The notes: a model not told the origin generated them from the sequence alone. A stretch of 64,000 nt of DNA from CAZQVN01 sp964596775 (GCA_964596775.1 CAZQVN010000005.1:62001-126000); one strand, 5' to 3'. Numbered from the stretch's first letter, positions 55,419 to 64,000 are shown. Translations and numbers: made by a program.

Positions 55419-56633
55419 ATGATTCCAGGAACCCGCAGACTGTTTCATGAGGACCCGTTCCTGACCCGGTTCGACGCCACGGTCACGGCCTGCCGCGAGG
55501 CCGGCGACGGTCAGTTCGTGGCCACGCTGGACCAGACGGCGTTCTACGCCGATTCCGGCGGTCAGCCTCACGACACCGGCCGGCTCGGAGATGCGGTCGT
55601 TCTGGATGTCCGCGACGCCGACGGGATCCTCGAGCATCGACTCGACCGCGCCGTCGATCCCGGACCGATCGTCGGGAGCATCGACTGGGACCGCCGGTTC
55701 GATCACATGCAGCAGCATACCGGCCAGCACGTCCTGTCCCGGGCGTTCATCGAAACGGGGAAGGCGGAAACCACGTCGTTTCATCTCGGGACGGACCGCG
55801 TGACGATCGATCTCGACCGGCCGGACTGGGACGATGCGTTCCTGTCCCGGGCCGAGGAGTGCGCGAACCGGATCGTCCAGGAAAACCGCCCGGTCCTGAT
55901 TCACTGGACGGACCCGGAAAACGTGAATCGCTTTCCGCTGCGCAAGCCTCCAACCGCGGCGGGACCGCTCCGCATCGTGGAGGTCAGGGACTTCGATTTT
56001 TCCGCCTGCGGCGGCACCCATGTGGGCGCCACCGGGCAGATCGGCCTCGTCAAGATTCTCCGGGCGGAACGGAACAAGGGGGGTGTGCGCGTGGAGTTCC
56101 TCTGCGGTGGCCGCGCGGTCGCCGACTATGGCTGGAAGCACGAACTCGTTCAGCGCACGGCCGCCCGGTACTCCACGCTGGACCGCGACCTCGAAGGGTC
56201 CCTGCTCAAACTCGAGGAGGAGGCGGCGGGACTGCGCAGGCAGGTCCGCGACCTGACCGACATCGAACTCGGCCGTCGCGCCTGCGAGATCGCCGGCAAG
56301 GCGGTGGAGCGCGGGGGGATCCGGATCACGCTCTGGTCCGGAGACGTGCCCGAGCCGGGGATCGTCAAGGGGCTCGGCCAGAAGCTGAAAGCCTGTCCGA
56401 ACATGGTGAGCCTCCTGGCCGGCACGACGCCCGACGGCAGGACGCACCTGGTCTTTGCGCGGGGCGAGGGGAGCGCGGCGGACCTGGGCGCGGCTCTCCA
56501 GGCCGCCCTGCCCGCCATCGAAGGGAAGGGGGGCGGCCGCGGGGACATCGTCCAGGGATCGGGACCCGCGAAGGAGCGGGCCCGCGAAGCCCTGGAGATC
56601 GCGGCACGAAAGCTCGAGGAGGGCACCGGATGA
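55419..56633 (+). CDS. alaX: Alanyl-tRNA editing protein AlaX-L (with DHHA1 domain)
   Basis: The 404-residue protein removes mischarged amino acids from tRNA-Ala. The N-terminal domain has the AlaRS-like start, QTAFYADSGGQPHDTG. The editing domain has zinc ligands in HTGQH (His100, His104) and CGGTH (Cys197, His201). A coiled coil and a C-terminal DHHA1 domain (LVFARGEGSAADLGAALQA, GGGRGDIVQGSG) make it the long form. The ATG at 55419 has no ribosome site but follows a -10 element. The stop overlaps the start of the pterin synthase gene (ATGA). Confidence 0.88.
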   Translation: MIPGTRRLFHEDPFLTRFDATVTACREAGDGQFVATLDQTAFYADSGGQPHDTGRLGDAVVLDVRDADGILEHRLDRAVDPGPIVGSIDWDRRFDHMQQHTGQHVLSRAFIETGKAETTSFHLGTDRVTIDLDRPDWDDAFLSRAEECANRIVQENRPVLIHWTDPENVNRFPLRKPPTAAGPLRIVEVRDFDFSACGGTHVGATGQIGLVKILRAERNKGGVRVEFLCGGRAVADYGWKHELVQRTAARYSTLDRDLEGSLLKLEEEAAGLRRQVRDLTDIELGRRACEIAGKAVERGGIRITLWSGDVPEPGIVKGLGQKLKACPNMVSLLAGTTPDGRTHLVFARGEGSAADLGAALQAALPAIEGKGGGRGDIVQGSGPAKERAREALEIAARKLEEGTG

Positions 56634-57055
56634 TCTACCTGAAGCGCAAGGCGGCGTTCTGCGCGGCGCATCGTCTCTACCGGCCGGATCTGTCCGACCG
56701 GGACAACATGGAACTGTTCGGCAAGTGCGCCACGCCCGGCGGGCACGGGCACAACTACACGGTCGAGGTGACCGTGGCCGGCGACATCGATCCCCGCACC
56801 GGAATGGTCGTCGATCTGAAACGGGTCAAGGAGATCCTCAACGCCGAGATCGTCGAGCCCTGGGACCACCGCGACCTGAACACGATGGTTCCCGAACTGA
56901 GCGGGGTCATCCCCACCGCGGAAAACCTGGCCATCGCCATCTGGAAGAAGCTGGACGGCAAGTTCGCGGGCGCCCGGCTGTACCGGGTCCGGCTCAACGA
57001 AACGGAAAAGAACACCGTGGATTACTACGGCCCCGACGGCCGGGAGGGCAGGTAA
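56630..57055 (+). CDS. queD: 6-pyruvoyl-tetrahydropterin synthase/QueD family enzyme
   Basis: The 141-residue protein starts at ATG 56630 overlapping the alaX stop. It has the zinc histidines of the fold (AAH with His14, then GGHGHNYTVEV with His39 and His41) and the family Cys33 in KCATPGG. MVVDLKRVKEI and DHRDLNTMVPELSGVIPTAE are conserved, with a glutamate in LNETEKNTVDYYG. It converts dihydroneopterin triphosphate to 6-pyruvoyl-tetrahydropterin (PTPS) or 6-carboxy-tetrahydropterin (QueD); the single Cys-x-x-x pattern does not settle which. GTP cyclohydrolase I follows directly, with the stop and start overlapping (TAATG). Confidence 0.88.
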   Translation: MIYLKRKAAFCAAHRLYRPDLSDRDNMELFGKCATPGGHGHNYTVEVTVAGDIDPRTGMVVDLKRVKEILNAEIVEPWDHRDLNTMVPELSGVIPTAENLAIAIWKKLDGKFAGARLYRVRLNETEKNTVDYYGPDGREGR

Positions 57056-57618
57056 TGGAAGAGCTGGTCCGCCAGATGCTCAAGGAACTCGGCGAGGATC
57101 CGGGCCGTGAAGGGCTCCAGAGAACCCCGCAGCGCGTGGAAAAGGCCTGGCGCTTCCTGACGAAGGGGTATGCCACGGACCCCCGTGAACTCCTGAACGG
57201 GGCGATCTTCGAGGAAAACGTGGACGAGATGATCACGGTCCGCGACATCGAGCTGTACTCCATGTGCGAGCATCACCTGCTGCCGTTCTTCGGCAAGGCC
57301 CACGTGGCGTACATGCCGAACGGCAAGATCATCGGCTTCTCCAAGATCCCGCGCCTCGTGGACATGTACGCGCGGCGGCTGCAGGTGCAGGAACGCCTGA
57401 CCCAGCAGATCGCGGAGACGGTGCAGGACCTGCTGAAACCGAAGGGCGTGGCCGTGGTCATCGAGGCGGTCCATCTCTGCATGACCATGCGCGGCGTCGA
57501 AAAGCAGAACAGCGTGGCGGTCACGAGCTCGATGCTCGGCGGATTCCGCACCGACCGCTCCAGCCGCATGGAATTCCTGAACCTCATCCGCAGCCGGAAG
57601 AGTGACCTCTCGGCCTGA
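57055..57618 (+). CDS. folE: GTP cyclohydrolase I
   Basis: The 187-residue enzyme makes dihydroneopterin triphosphate from GTP. It has DPGREGLQRTPQRVEKAWRF at the N-terminus and ELYSMCEHHLLPFFGKAHVA, with zinc ligands Cys71 and His74. GKIIGFSKIPRLVDMYARRL and HLCMTMRGVEKQNSVAVTS, with the third zinc cysteine, complete the active site. Its start overlaps the pterin synthase stop, and GGGAGG precedes it. Dihydroneopterin triphosphate feeds folate, queuosine and tetrahydrobiopterin routes. Confidence 0.95.
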   Translation: MEELVRQMLKELGEDPGREGLQRTPQRVEKAWRFLTKGYATDPRELLNGAIFEENVDEMITVRDIELYSMCEHHLLPFFGKAHVAYMPNGKIIGFSKIPRLVDMYARRLQVQERLTQQIAETVQDLLKPKGVAVVIEAVHLCMTMRGVEKQNSVAVTSSMLGGFRTDRSSRMEFLNLIRSRKSDLSA

Positions 57619-58342
57619 CGCCGGCCGCCTGGCCGGTCGGACCGCCGTGGTGACCGGGGGCGGACGGGGGATCGGGCTGGCCGTGTGCCTGGCGCTGGCC
57701 CGCGAGGGGGCGAATGTGGCTCCCGTGGCGCGCAGCGAAGCCGAACTCCTGGCCGCCGCGGAAGGGATCCGCAAGGCCGGGGGAACGGCCCCGGCGCATC
57801 CCTGCACCGCCGACGTGACCCGCTACACCGACCTGCAGGCGGTCTCCCGCCGGATCGGGTCGGAATGGGGCGCTCCCGACATCCTGGTGGTCTCGGCCGG
57901 CCGCGCCCTGTTCAAGGACATCGCGGACATGAGCGTGGAGGAGTGGGACCGCGAGATCGCCGTGAACCTCTCGGGGGCCTTCTACACGGTTCGCGCCTTT
58001 CTGCCCGCCATGCTGGAGCGCGGCACCGGCGACATCGTCACCATGGGATCCGTGGCGTCCATCAAGGACTTCACCGGCTGCGGCGCCTACGGCGCGTCGA
58101 AGTTCGGCCTCCGGGGATTCACCGGCGCGCTCCGTGAAGAGGTGCGCGGCCGGGGGCTGCGGGTGACCTCGCTCCTCGCCGGCGCCACGGAAACCGGAAT
58201 CTGGGGCCCCGAACTTCCGGCGAAACCGGAACGCCTGATGCGCGCCGGTGCGGTGGCCGACGCGGTGGTGGCCGCGGTCACCGCGGATCCGCGGACGGTC
58301 GTGGAGGAGATCCTGCTCAGGCCGATCCTCGGTGATCTCTAG
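57602..58342 (+). CDS. Short-chain dehydrogenase/reductase, possible pterin reductase
   Basis: The 246-residue Rossmann enzyme starts at GTG 57602, inside the end of folE (17-base overlap). Cofactor motif TGGGRGIG is near residue 19, the catalytic Ser is in MGSVASIKDF, and Tyr and Lys are in AYGASKFGLR. The cofactor loop ARSEAE suggests NADP preference. The FolE-PTPS-reductase order is that of a tetrahydrobiopterin pathway, in which this enzyme would act as sepiapterin reductase. The sequence alone does not prove that, and other SDR roles (fatty-acid or sugar reductions) are possible. Confidence 0.72.
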   Translation: MTSRPDAGRLAGRTAVVTGGGRGIGLAVCLALAREGANVAPVARSEAELLAAAEGIRKAGGTAPAHPCTADVTRYTDLQAVSRRIGSEWGAPDILVVSAGRALFKDIADMSVEEWDREIAVNLSGAFYTVRAFLPAMLERGTGDIVTMGSVASIKDFTGCGAYGASKFGLRGFTGALREEVRGRGLRVTSLLAGATETGIWGPELPAKPERLMRAGAVADAVVAAVTADPRTVVEEILLRPILGDL

Positions 58343-58363
58343 CCGGGGAAGTGTCCGACGCCG

Positions 58364-60250
58364 TCAGGCCGTGTTTCCGGACTCCTGAAGGGTCTTTCGC
58401 AGAACCGTGAGCAACCGGTCGCGCGTGAACGGCTTCAGCAGGAACGCCGACCTCGCGTCGGGCGGGGACTGGTCCCGGCCTCCTTCGGCATGCTCCCGGG
58501 AGTAACCGGACATGAACACCACCGGGAGGTCCGGAACCCTCTTCCTCAGTTCACCGGCCAGGCGGAGTCCGCCCATGCGCGGCATGACGACGTCGCTGAC
58601 CAGGATGTCGACGTCACCGATCCGGTCCGCGTGATCGTCGATGGCCTGCTGGCCGTCCCGCGCCTCGAGGACCGTGTACCCGGCCCGGTTCAGGAAATCG
58701 CGGACGATCTCGCGGATCAGGTCCTCGTCCTCGACGAGAAGGACGGTCTCGCCCGATTCCCCGGGTTGCGGCTGCGCGGGTAGCGCGGGGGCGGCCCGTT
58801 CCGGCTCACTGCTGAGGGGAACGAGCAGCGTGAACCGCGTTCCCTTCCCGGAAACGCTGTCCACGAAGACGTGCCCTTCCCCCTGGCGGACGATTCCGTA
58901 CACCACGGCCAGCCCCAGTCCCGTCCCGCTGCCGGGTTCCTTCGTCGAAAAGAACGGCTCGAAGACCCGGTCGCGGATCGCCTCGTCGAGGCCCACGCCG
59001 TTGTCGGAAACCTCGAGAACGAGAAACGCCGACGGGTCGACCGGAGTGTCGCAGCGCCGGACGTCCTCACGGGTCGCCGGGCGGGTGACGATCCGGATTT
59101 CGCCCCCTTCCGGCAGGGCGTCGCGGGCGTTGACGACCAGGTTCATGAGGACCTGCTGCATCTGGGCCGGATCCGCCCGCACGGTCGAGGCGCCTTCGTT
59201 CAGGCTCAGCGAAAGCCGGATGTGCTCGCCGATCAACCGCTCCAGCATTCCGGCCATGGCCACGGCCAGCCCGTTCAGGTCGACCGGCTCGCGCCGCTGG
59301 ATCTGCCTCCGGCCGAACGCAAGGAGCTGGCCGGTGATGGACGCGGCCCGTTCCCCCGCCTCCTGGATCCTCGCGACGCCCGCCCGGCGGGGATCGCCGG
59401 GATCCAGCGATTCGCCGACCTGGGTGGCATGGCCGAGTATCACCGTGAGGATGTTGTTGAAGTCGTGGGCGATTCCTCCGGCGAGCTGGCCGATCGCCTC
59501 CATCTTCTGGGCCTGGATCAGGTGATTCTGCGCCTGTTCGAGTTCCCTCAGGCTCTCGGAAAGTTCCGAGGTGCGTTCGCGCAGGTCGGCGGTCAGCGCG
59601 GCGTTCTCCAGGGCCCGTTCCACGTGAGCGGCGAAGAGGTCGAGGAACGGGAGGTTTCGCTCGGACAGATCCTCGGGCCAGTACATCGCGCGTTTCTTTT
59701 CGGAGGCGTAGGCCATGAGGAGAACCGCCGGCCGGCGCCGGGCATTGCGGATGCAGAAGACAAGCAGGTTGCCCCGCGGCGCGTCGAGAATCGGCGATCC
59801 CGCCGGAAGCAGGCACGCCATCAGGCCGTCCGGAAAGCGGTTGACGCATGCCGATGGAAGATGGAACAGGCTCACCGGCGGAAGCGTGTCGAGCCAGGCC
59901 CCTCGACCGGGAGTCAGCGTTTCCGAACGCGTCCCGGTCAGTGAGGGAGCCGCAGCCACGACTTCACACATCCGTTCCGGGATGTTGATGCGCACCGCGG
60001 AAATGAAGTCGAGCGTGAACGCGCGGGACAGCGTCTCCACCGCCTTCTCGAGGATCCGTGCCGAGTCGTCCGAACCCGAGCAGAACAGGGCGAAGGAACC
60101 CAGGGCCCGCATGTTTTCCAGCTGGCAGTTCAGCTCGTTCTGGGACCGGTAGAGCCGCTGCTCCACCTGGACGAGCCGCTTGACCTGCTCGTTCAGCGCT
60201 TCATTGTCCCTGCGGATGCGTTCCATCTCTTCCGGGGAGCCGGCGTTCAA
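58364..60250 (-). CDS. Hybrid histidine kinase with GAF-like sensor and receiver domain
   Basis: The 628-residue cytosolic kinase starts with a proposed TTG at 60250 that overlaps the FIST gene stop (TTGA); ATG 60223 is the alternative. A coiled coil (ERIRRDNEALNEQVKRLVQV) leads into a GAF-like sensor (about 50-230), then a HisKA domain with the phospho-acceptor in GGIAHDFNNILTVILGH. The ATPase has N-box LMNLVVNARDALPEG and EVSDNGVGLD, then PGSGTGLGLAVVYGIV. The C-terminal receiver has VLLVEDEDLIREI and VDILVSDVVMPRMGG. No membrane spans are seen. Coupling to the FIST protein makes that the likely ligand sensor. No separate response regulator is nearby. Confidence 0.85.
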   Translation of the reverse strand: MNAGSPEEMERIRRDNEALNEQVKRLVQVEQRLYRSQNELNCQLENMRALGSFALFCSGSDDSARILEKAVETLSRAFTLDFISAVRINIPERMCEVVAAAPSLTGTRSETLTPGRGAWLDTLPPVSLFHLPSACVNRFPDGLMACLLPAGSPILDAPRGNLLVFCIRNARRRPAVLLMAYASEKKRAMYWPEDLSERNLPFLDLFAAHVERALENAALTADLRERTSELSESLRELEQAQNHLIQAQKMEAIGQLAGGIAHDFNNILTVILGHATQVGESLDPGDPRRAGVARIQEAGERAASITGQLLAFGRRQIQRREPVDLNGLAVAMAGMLERLIGEHIRLSLSLNEGASTVRADPAQMQQVLMNLVVNARDALPEGGEIRIVTRPATREDVRRCDTPVDPSAFLVLEVSDNGVGLDEAIRDRVFEPFFSTKEPGSGTGLGLAVVYGIVRQGEGHVFVDSVSGKGTRFTLLVPLSSEPERAAPALPAQPQPGESGETVLLVEDEDLIREIVRDFLNRAGYTVLEARDGQQAIDDHADRIGDVDILVSDVVMPRMGGLRLAGELRKRVPDLPVVFMSGYSREHAEGGRDQSPPDARSAFLLKPFTRDRLLTVLRKTLQESGNTA

Positions 60251-61437
60251 GAGTCGGGGTCCCTTTCGTGAAAGGCGCAGAGAGCCACCGTGTAATTGTG
60301 ATAGCGGGAGCGCCCCTCGATCGGGGCGATTTCCCCGAAGGTGTGAAACCCGATCCACGGCACGGCCGGTCCGAGGATCGACTGGAGCGGGCGGACGATT
60401 TCATCCGCGGCGCAGGGTCCGAACATGAGGCGGCCTCGTCCCGCGCAATCGAACTGGAGCACGAACGCCGGCTTGACCTCCGGGTTCGTTCCGGTCAGCG
60501 TCTGCGCGCAAATGCGGGCGCTTTCGCGGATGCTGTCGGGGTCGCGCCGGGCAATTCTGACCCGGGTCCCCGCGGCGATCCCGCCGCCGGGAAAGAACAG
60601 CGCGCCCGTTTCCCGGTCGAGCTGCAGCGGCGTGTGGATGATCTTGCTGCCGTCCCGCCTCAACTCCTCGGCCAGGCTCAGGTGCGCGATCCCCTCGGCA
60701 TTCAGGTCCTCCGGGTCCCCGTCGAGAAACTCCCGGAAGACGGACCAGGCCGGCCGGTTGTCAATGGTGCGGAGCCACCCTCCGTCCGCCTCGGTCACGA
60801 CGCGGTCCAGCCCGAGCGTCTGGCAGCCGTGGCTCACCTGGAAACGAACTTCGACGTTTCCGGTGACGAGGACGGCGGCCACGGAATCCGTCTCCGCCGT
60901 TCCGTCCAGGTACTGCCAGGTTCTCTCGAAGATCATCGCGTCGCCGGCGGTGCCCCCGAGGACGGGAATCCCGGGAGGAAGTTCGGACTCCAGCGTTTCC
61001 AGCAGGCGGCTGCAGTTGCCGAGGAGACCGTCGGGAAACAGGAGGAGCGCCCGCGGGGTTTCGTCTCTCACGTTCCGGACGAAGTCCGCCAGTGTTCGGG
61101 CGCAGGCCGCCGGATCCGCGTGGTAGCCCGAGGCCAGGAAGGGCCGGAAACGGATGGTTTCCGAGCGAAACGCGCAGACCGCCACGGCGCGGTCCCGTTC
61201 GTCCGAGTCGGCGCCGGCGATGACGCCTTCACCGCTGCACCCGGAAACGCGGGCGGCACCGGTCACCGACCGCACGCCCCTGAGCAGCATCTCCTGGTCG
61301 TATCCGGACGTGCCGAAGACGAGAACGAAATCGGGTGCCCGGCCCTCGAAACGTGCGCAGGCCAGGCGGGCGGCTTCGCGTCCGGCACCTTCCGCATCCG
61401 CCGCAATGCTCTTGCCGACGCCGGCCTGGATGGCCAT
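60247..61437 (-). CDS. FIST-domain sensory protein
   Basis: The 396-residue protein has FIST_N (LVFGTSGYDQEMLLRGVRSV, GCSGEGVIAGADSDERDRAV) and FIST_C (PAFVLQFDCAGRGRLMFG, VPWIGFHTFGEIAPIEG and YHNYTVALCAFHE). FIST domains bind small ligands, probably amino acids, and feed signal-transduction proteins. No membrane span or signal peptide is present. Its stop overlaps the histidine-kinase start, so the pair is one unit. GAGGATCC precedes the ATG, a weak ribosome site. Confidence 0.88.
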   Translation of the reverse strand: MAIQAGVGKSIAADAEGAGREAARLACARFEGRAPDFVLVFGTSGYDQEMLLRGVRSVTGAARVSGCSGEGVIAGADSDERDRAVAVCAFRSETIRFRPFLASGYHADPAACARTLADFVRNVRDETPRALLLFPDGLLGNCSRLLETLESELPPGIPVLGGTAGDAMIFERTWQYLDGTAETDSVAAVLVTGNVEVRFQVSHGCQTLGLDRVVTEADGGWLRTIDNRPAWSVFREFLDGDPEDLNAEGIAHLSLAEELRRDGSKIIHTPLQLDRETGALFFPGGGIAAGTRVRIARRDPDSIRESARICAQTLTGTNPEVKPAFVLQFDCAGRGRLMFGPCAADEIVRPLQSILGPAVPWIGFHTFGEIAPIEGRSRYHNYTVALCAFHERDPDS

Positions 61438-61632
61438 GGATCCTCGATTCGGAAAGACGGGTTTGGCTCCGACCGGAGTTCCGCGGCGCCCCCCGAGGGG
61501 CCCCGCCGGTACGGTCGATCCTGGTGATGGCCGTCGGCCGAAACCCCGGCCGGTGGCGGCAATTTTCCGCCGGTAATGATAGCGGATTCGGCAGGGGGAG
61601 GCGCGTGGATTCTTCCGCTGCCGGGGGGCGGG

Positions 61633-62853
61633 TCAGTCCGAGGCGAGTTTTTTCAATTGCCGCACGAGTTCCGGCGTCGGGTAGGCATCGGCGGGCAAAC
61701 CGAAGCGGATCTGGGCCGCACGGACCGCCGCCCTCGAATTGGCTCCCAGTTTGCCGTCGATCTTCTCCAGCGGATGGCCGTTCCGGTTCAGGAGGTCCTG
61801 AAGCTCGCGAACGCGCTCGAAACCGAACGCTTCCACCGGGCCGTTGCCCCGGCGCATCGCCGGCGCGCCGGCCAGCCGCGTGGCCAGGTAGGCCGCGGTC
61901 AGGGCATAGTTGAGCGACTGATTCCAGTCCGTGAACACGTGGAAATTCGGGCCGGCGAGGAAGGCCGGGCCGTTCCGCCCCATCGGGAGCAGGAGCGACG
62001 CACCGACATCCCCGCCGTCCAGTGCCGTGCCGTCGGCCCGGCGAACCCCGGCCCCGGCCCAGAACGAGCGGGGATGGGTGATCGACAGGTCGGCCTCCGC
62101 CCAGTCCATTTCGGCGGGCACCCGGACTTCCTCGAGCCACGGAGCGCCCCGGATCCAGCCGAAAGCCCGGATATACGCCGCGGCGGAGGCGACCGCATCC
62201 GCCGTGCTCCGGATCAGGTCGCGGCGACCGTCGTCGTCATAATCGACGGCGTACGTTTCGTAATGCCCCGGAAGGAACTGCATCTGGCCGAGTTCGCCGG
62301 CCCAGGAACCGATCATGGTCGCCGGTTTCAGGTCGCCCCGGTCGATGATGCGCAATGCCGCCAAGAGTTCCTCGCGGAACATCTCGCTGCGGCGGCAGTC
62401 CCAGGCCAGCGTGGCCAGGGAGCGGAGCACCGGCGTCTTTCCGGTGACGGCTCCGAAGTCGGTTTCCAGGGCCCAGAACGCGGCGATCGCCGGAGCCGGA
62501 ACTCCGTAATCCTTTTCCACGCGGTCGAAGAGCGCGCGATGCTGCTCGATCTTCTTTCGACCAAGGTTGATCCGGTACGGGGTGGCGAGCTTGTCCGAGA
62601 ACTCCAGGAAGTCCTGCCAGAAGAAACTCTGTTTGCGATCCCGGGCAATCGTGGACGGGTCGGCGGTCATGCCGTCGAAAACAGTGGAGAGCGTCTTCGG
62701 GGAGATGCCGGCCTCGGCGGCTTCGGTGCGGAAGTCGGTCAGCCAGGCGCTGAAGGTTGCGGTGTTTTCGCAGGGCTCGGTGCGGGCGGTGCCTGGCGTC
62801 GCCAGGGCGAGAATCGCGATGAGGATCAGTCGTTTGTACTGTTGGTGAAGCAC
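61633..62853 (-). CDS. Lytic murein transglycosylase of the MltB family with peptidoglycan-binding domain
   Basis: The 406-residue enzyme cleaves peptidoglycan glycan strands. I chose GTG 62853, with GGAGG eight bases upstream, because it gives a short signal peptide (LILIAILALATPGTARTEP); the frame is open much further upstream without family resemblance. The catalytic Glu is in AFWALETDFGAVTGKTP, and GSWAGELGQMQFLPGHYETY is the MltB signature. The C-terminal 65 residues are a PG_binding_1 domain (LQDLLNRNGHPLEKIDGKLG). There is no lipobox, so it is likely a soluble form. Confidence 0.9.
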   Translation of the reverse strand: MLHQQYKRLILIAILALATPGTARTEPCENTATFSAWLTDFRTEAAEAGISPKTLSTVFDGMTADPSTIARDRKQSFFWQDFLEFSDKLATPYRINLGRKKIEQHRALFDRVEKDYGVPAPAIAAFWALETDFGAVTGKTPVLRSLATLAWDCRRSEMFREELLAALRIIDRGDLKPATMIGSWAGELGQMQFLPGHYETYAVDYDDDGRRDLIRSTADAVASAAAYIRAFGWIRGAPWLEEVRVPAEMDWAEADLSITHPRSFWAGAGVRRADGTALDGGDVGASLLLPMGRNGPAFLAGPNFHVFTDWNQSLNYALTAAYLATRLAGAPAMRRGNGPVEAFGFERVRELQDLLNRNGHPLEKIDGKLGANSRAAVRAAQIRFGLPADAYPTPELVRQLKKLASD

Positions 62854-62952
62854 GATCCGGCCTCCGGGATGGGAACGAACCGGCAGGGTAGCACAGCCTC
62901 CGTGCTGTGTTATCCTGCTGCCTCGTTTGACAACAATCCGTGCGGAGGCGAC

Positions 62953-64000
62953 GTGAACGAACGGCTGGCCCACTACGAAATCCTTTCCAAGATCGGCGAA
63001 GGCGGCATGGGGGAAGTCTGGCGGGCGCGGGATACATCGCTGGATCGCGAGGTGGCCGTCAAGATCCTGCCGGACATGTTTGCGCAGGACCCGGAGCGCC
63101 GGGCCCGCTTCGAGCGGGAGGCCCGGCTGCTCGCGCAGCTCAACCATCCCGGGATCGCCGCCGTTCACGGGCTTCACGAAGACAAGGGCAAGACGTTCCT
63201 GGCCATGGAGCTCGTGCCGGGCGAGGATCTCTCGACGCGGCTGGCCAACGGCCCGCTGCCGGTGGACGAGGCGCTCAAGGTCGGCGCTCACGTGGCGGAG
63301 GCGCTGGAGGCGGCGCATGAGCAGGGGGTCATTCACCGCGATCTGAAACCCTCGAACATCGTCCTCATGCCGGGAGGGGCGGCCAAGGTCCTGGACTTCG
63401 GCCTGGCCAAGTCCATGGGACCTCAGTCGGCCAGTGGAAGCGGCCTGTCCCACTCACCCACGATGACCGTGGCCGGCACGATGGCCGGAATGATCCTGGG
63501 CACCGCGGCCTACATGTCGCCGGAGCAGGCGCGCGGCAAGCCGGTGGACCGGCGCACCGACATCTGGGCGTTCGGCTGCGTTCTCTTTGAATGCCTGACC
63601 GGCAAGGGGCTGTTCAAGGGGGAAACCGTTTCCGATTCCATCGGAGCCATTCTCCATCGGGAGCCGGACTGGAGTTCGCTTCCGGCCGAAACGCCGGCCG
63701 CCGTGCGGCTCCTTCTTACCCGCTGCCTCAACCGCGATCCGGAACAGCGGCTGCGGGATATCGGCGACGCCCGCATCGAGCTGGAGCAGGCCATTCGCGA
63801 TCCCTCCGGGTCTTACCTGGGATTCGGCACTTTGTCGGGCGCGGCCGTGCAACCGTCGCCGGCGTCCGGAAAGGCTTCGCTGTTCCGGGCCGTGTCTGTC
63901 GGCCTTGCCGGACTGATTCTCGGCGGGGGGCTGATGTTCCTCCTCCGCCCCGCGCCCGCACCCCGGCCGCTCCGCAAGCTGGATCTCGGAGTGACCATCG
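62953..64000 (+). CDS. Serine/threonine protein kinase (PknB type), 3' end cut by window
   Basis: The kinase starts at GTG 62953, with GCGGAGG upstream, and stays open to the end of the window (349 codons). The Gly-rich loop is IGEGGMGEVW (14-23), the lysine is Lys37 in VAVKIL, HRDLKPSN is at 128-135 and DFGLAKSM begins at 148. LGTAAYMSPEQARGKPVDRR and TDIWAFGCVLFECLTGKGLF are the acidobacterial-style activation segment. One membrane helix (VSVGLAGLILGGGLMFLL) follows near residue 315. Homologues continue into a periplasmic or cytosolic beta-propeller; that part is beyond the window. Confidence 0.9.
   Translation, partial: MNERLAHYEILSKIGEGGMGEVWRARDTSLDREVAVKILPDMFAQDPERRARFEREARLLAQLNHPGIAAVHGLHEDKGKTFLAMELVPGEDLSTRLANGPLPVDEALKVGAHVAEALEAAHEQGVIHRDLKPSNIVLMPGGAAKVLDFGLAKSMGPQSASGSGLSHSPTMTVAGTMAGMILGTAAYMSPEQARGKPVDRRTDIWAFGCVLFECLTGKGLFKGETVSDSIGAILHREPDWSSLPAETPAAVRLLLTRCLNRDPEQRLRDIGDARIELEQAIRDPSGSYLGFGTLSGAAVQPSPASGKASLFRAVSVGLAGLILGGGLMFLLRPAPAPRPLRKLDLGVTI

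Overview
The window is GC-rich bacterial DNA with short gaps between genes, many ATGA/GTGA stop-start overlaps and many lipoprotein or secreted products. No 16S or ribosomal gene is present, so the lineage cannot be fixed. A FlgD/type IX-like C-terminal domain on a secreted tyrosinase-like protein, a dockerin-like protein, a bacterial topoisomerase VI and an acidobacterial-style Ser/Thr kinase suggest an uncultured Gram-negative-type lineage of FCB, Eisenbacteria-like or Acidobacteriota-like affinity (inference, low confidence). Three runs of 100 Ns are each flanked by an exact 55-bp duplication. They are scaffolding scars, and collapsing them restores intact genes.

Layout. 0-3.5 kb: the end of a sugar ABC transporter, a VapBC toxin-antitoxin pair, and an Asp/Glu racemase homologue lacking both catalytic cysteines. 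3.7-8.0 kb (minus strand): a large secreted tyrosinase-like protein coupled to a small lipoprotein. 8.3-13.3 kb: a complete branched-chain amino-acid transporter, livJHMGF, behind a good promoter. 13.4-31.2 kb: a defence island with type I restriction-modification (hsdM, hsdS, an Abi/HEPN-like gene, hsdR), McrBC, a secreted LamG protein, a field of palindromic repeats, a nuclease-helicase fusion and a BrnTA pair. 31.3-36.2 kb: secreted proteins and a DUF222/HNH endonuclease gene that carries the same palindrome as the repeat field.

36.2-48.9 kb: housekeeping and accessory genes, including a DUF255 thioredoxin-fold protein, a zincin, isoaspartyl peptidase, topoisomerase VI B and A with a cyclase-family gene fused between them by overlaps, a dockerin-like protein, a serine hydrolase coupled to a deoxyhypusine synthase-like gene, and a glycosyltransferase. 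49.0-53.75 kb: the prkA-yeaH-spoVR stress operon behind a consensus sigma-54 promoter. 54-58.3 kb: a HIT protein, a lipoprotein, a thioesterase, and an operon of alanyl-tRNA editing protein, 6-pyruvoyl-tetrahydropterin synthase, GTP cyclohydrolase I and a short-chain reductase, which together suggest pterin synthesis. 58.4-64 kb: a FIST sensor coupled to a hybrid histidine kinase, a lytic transglycosylase, and a Ser/Thr kinase cut by the window end.

The two most novel signals are a shared C-terminal signature (P-x-PVE-xx-TW-xx-I/V-K) on three otherwise unrelated secreted proteins, and the GCAAACGTTTGCGAACG repeat family, found both in a noncoding repeat field and inside linkers of the HNH endonuclease gene.
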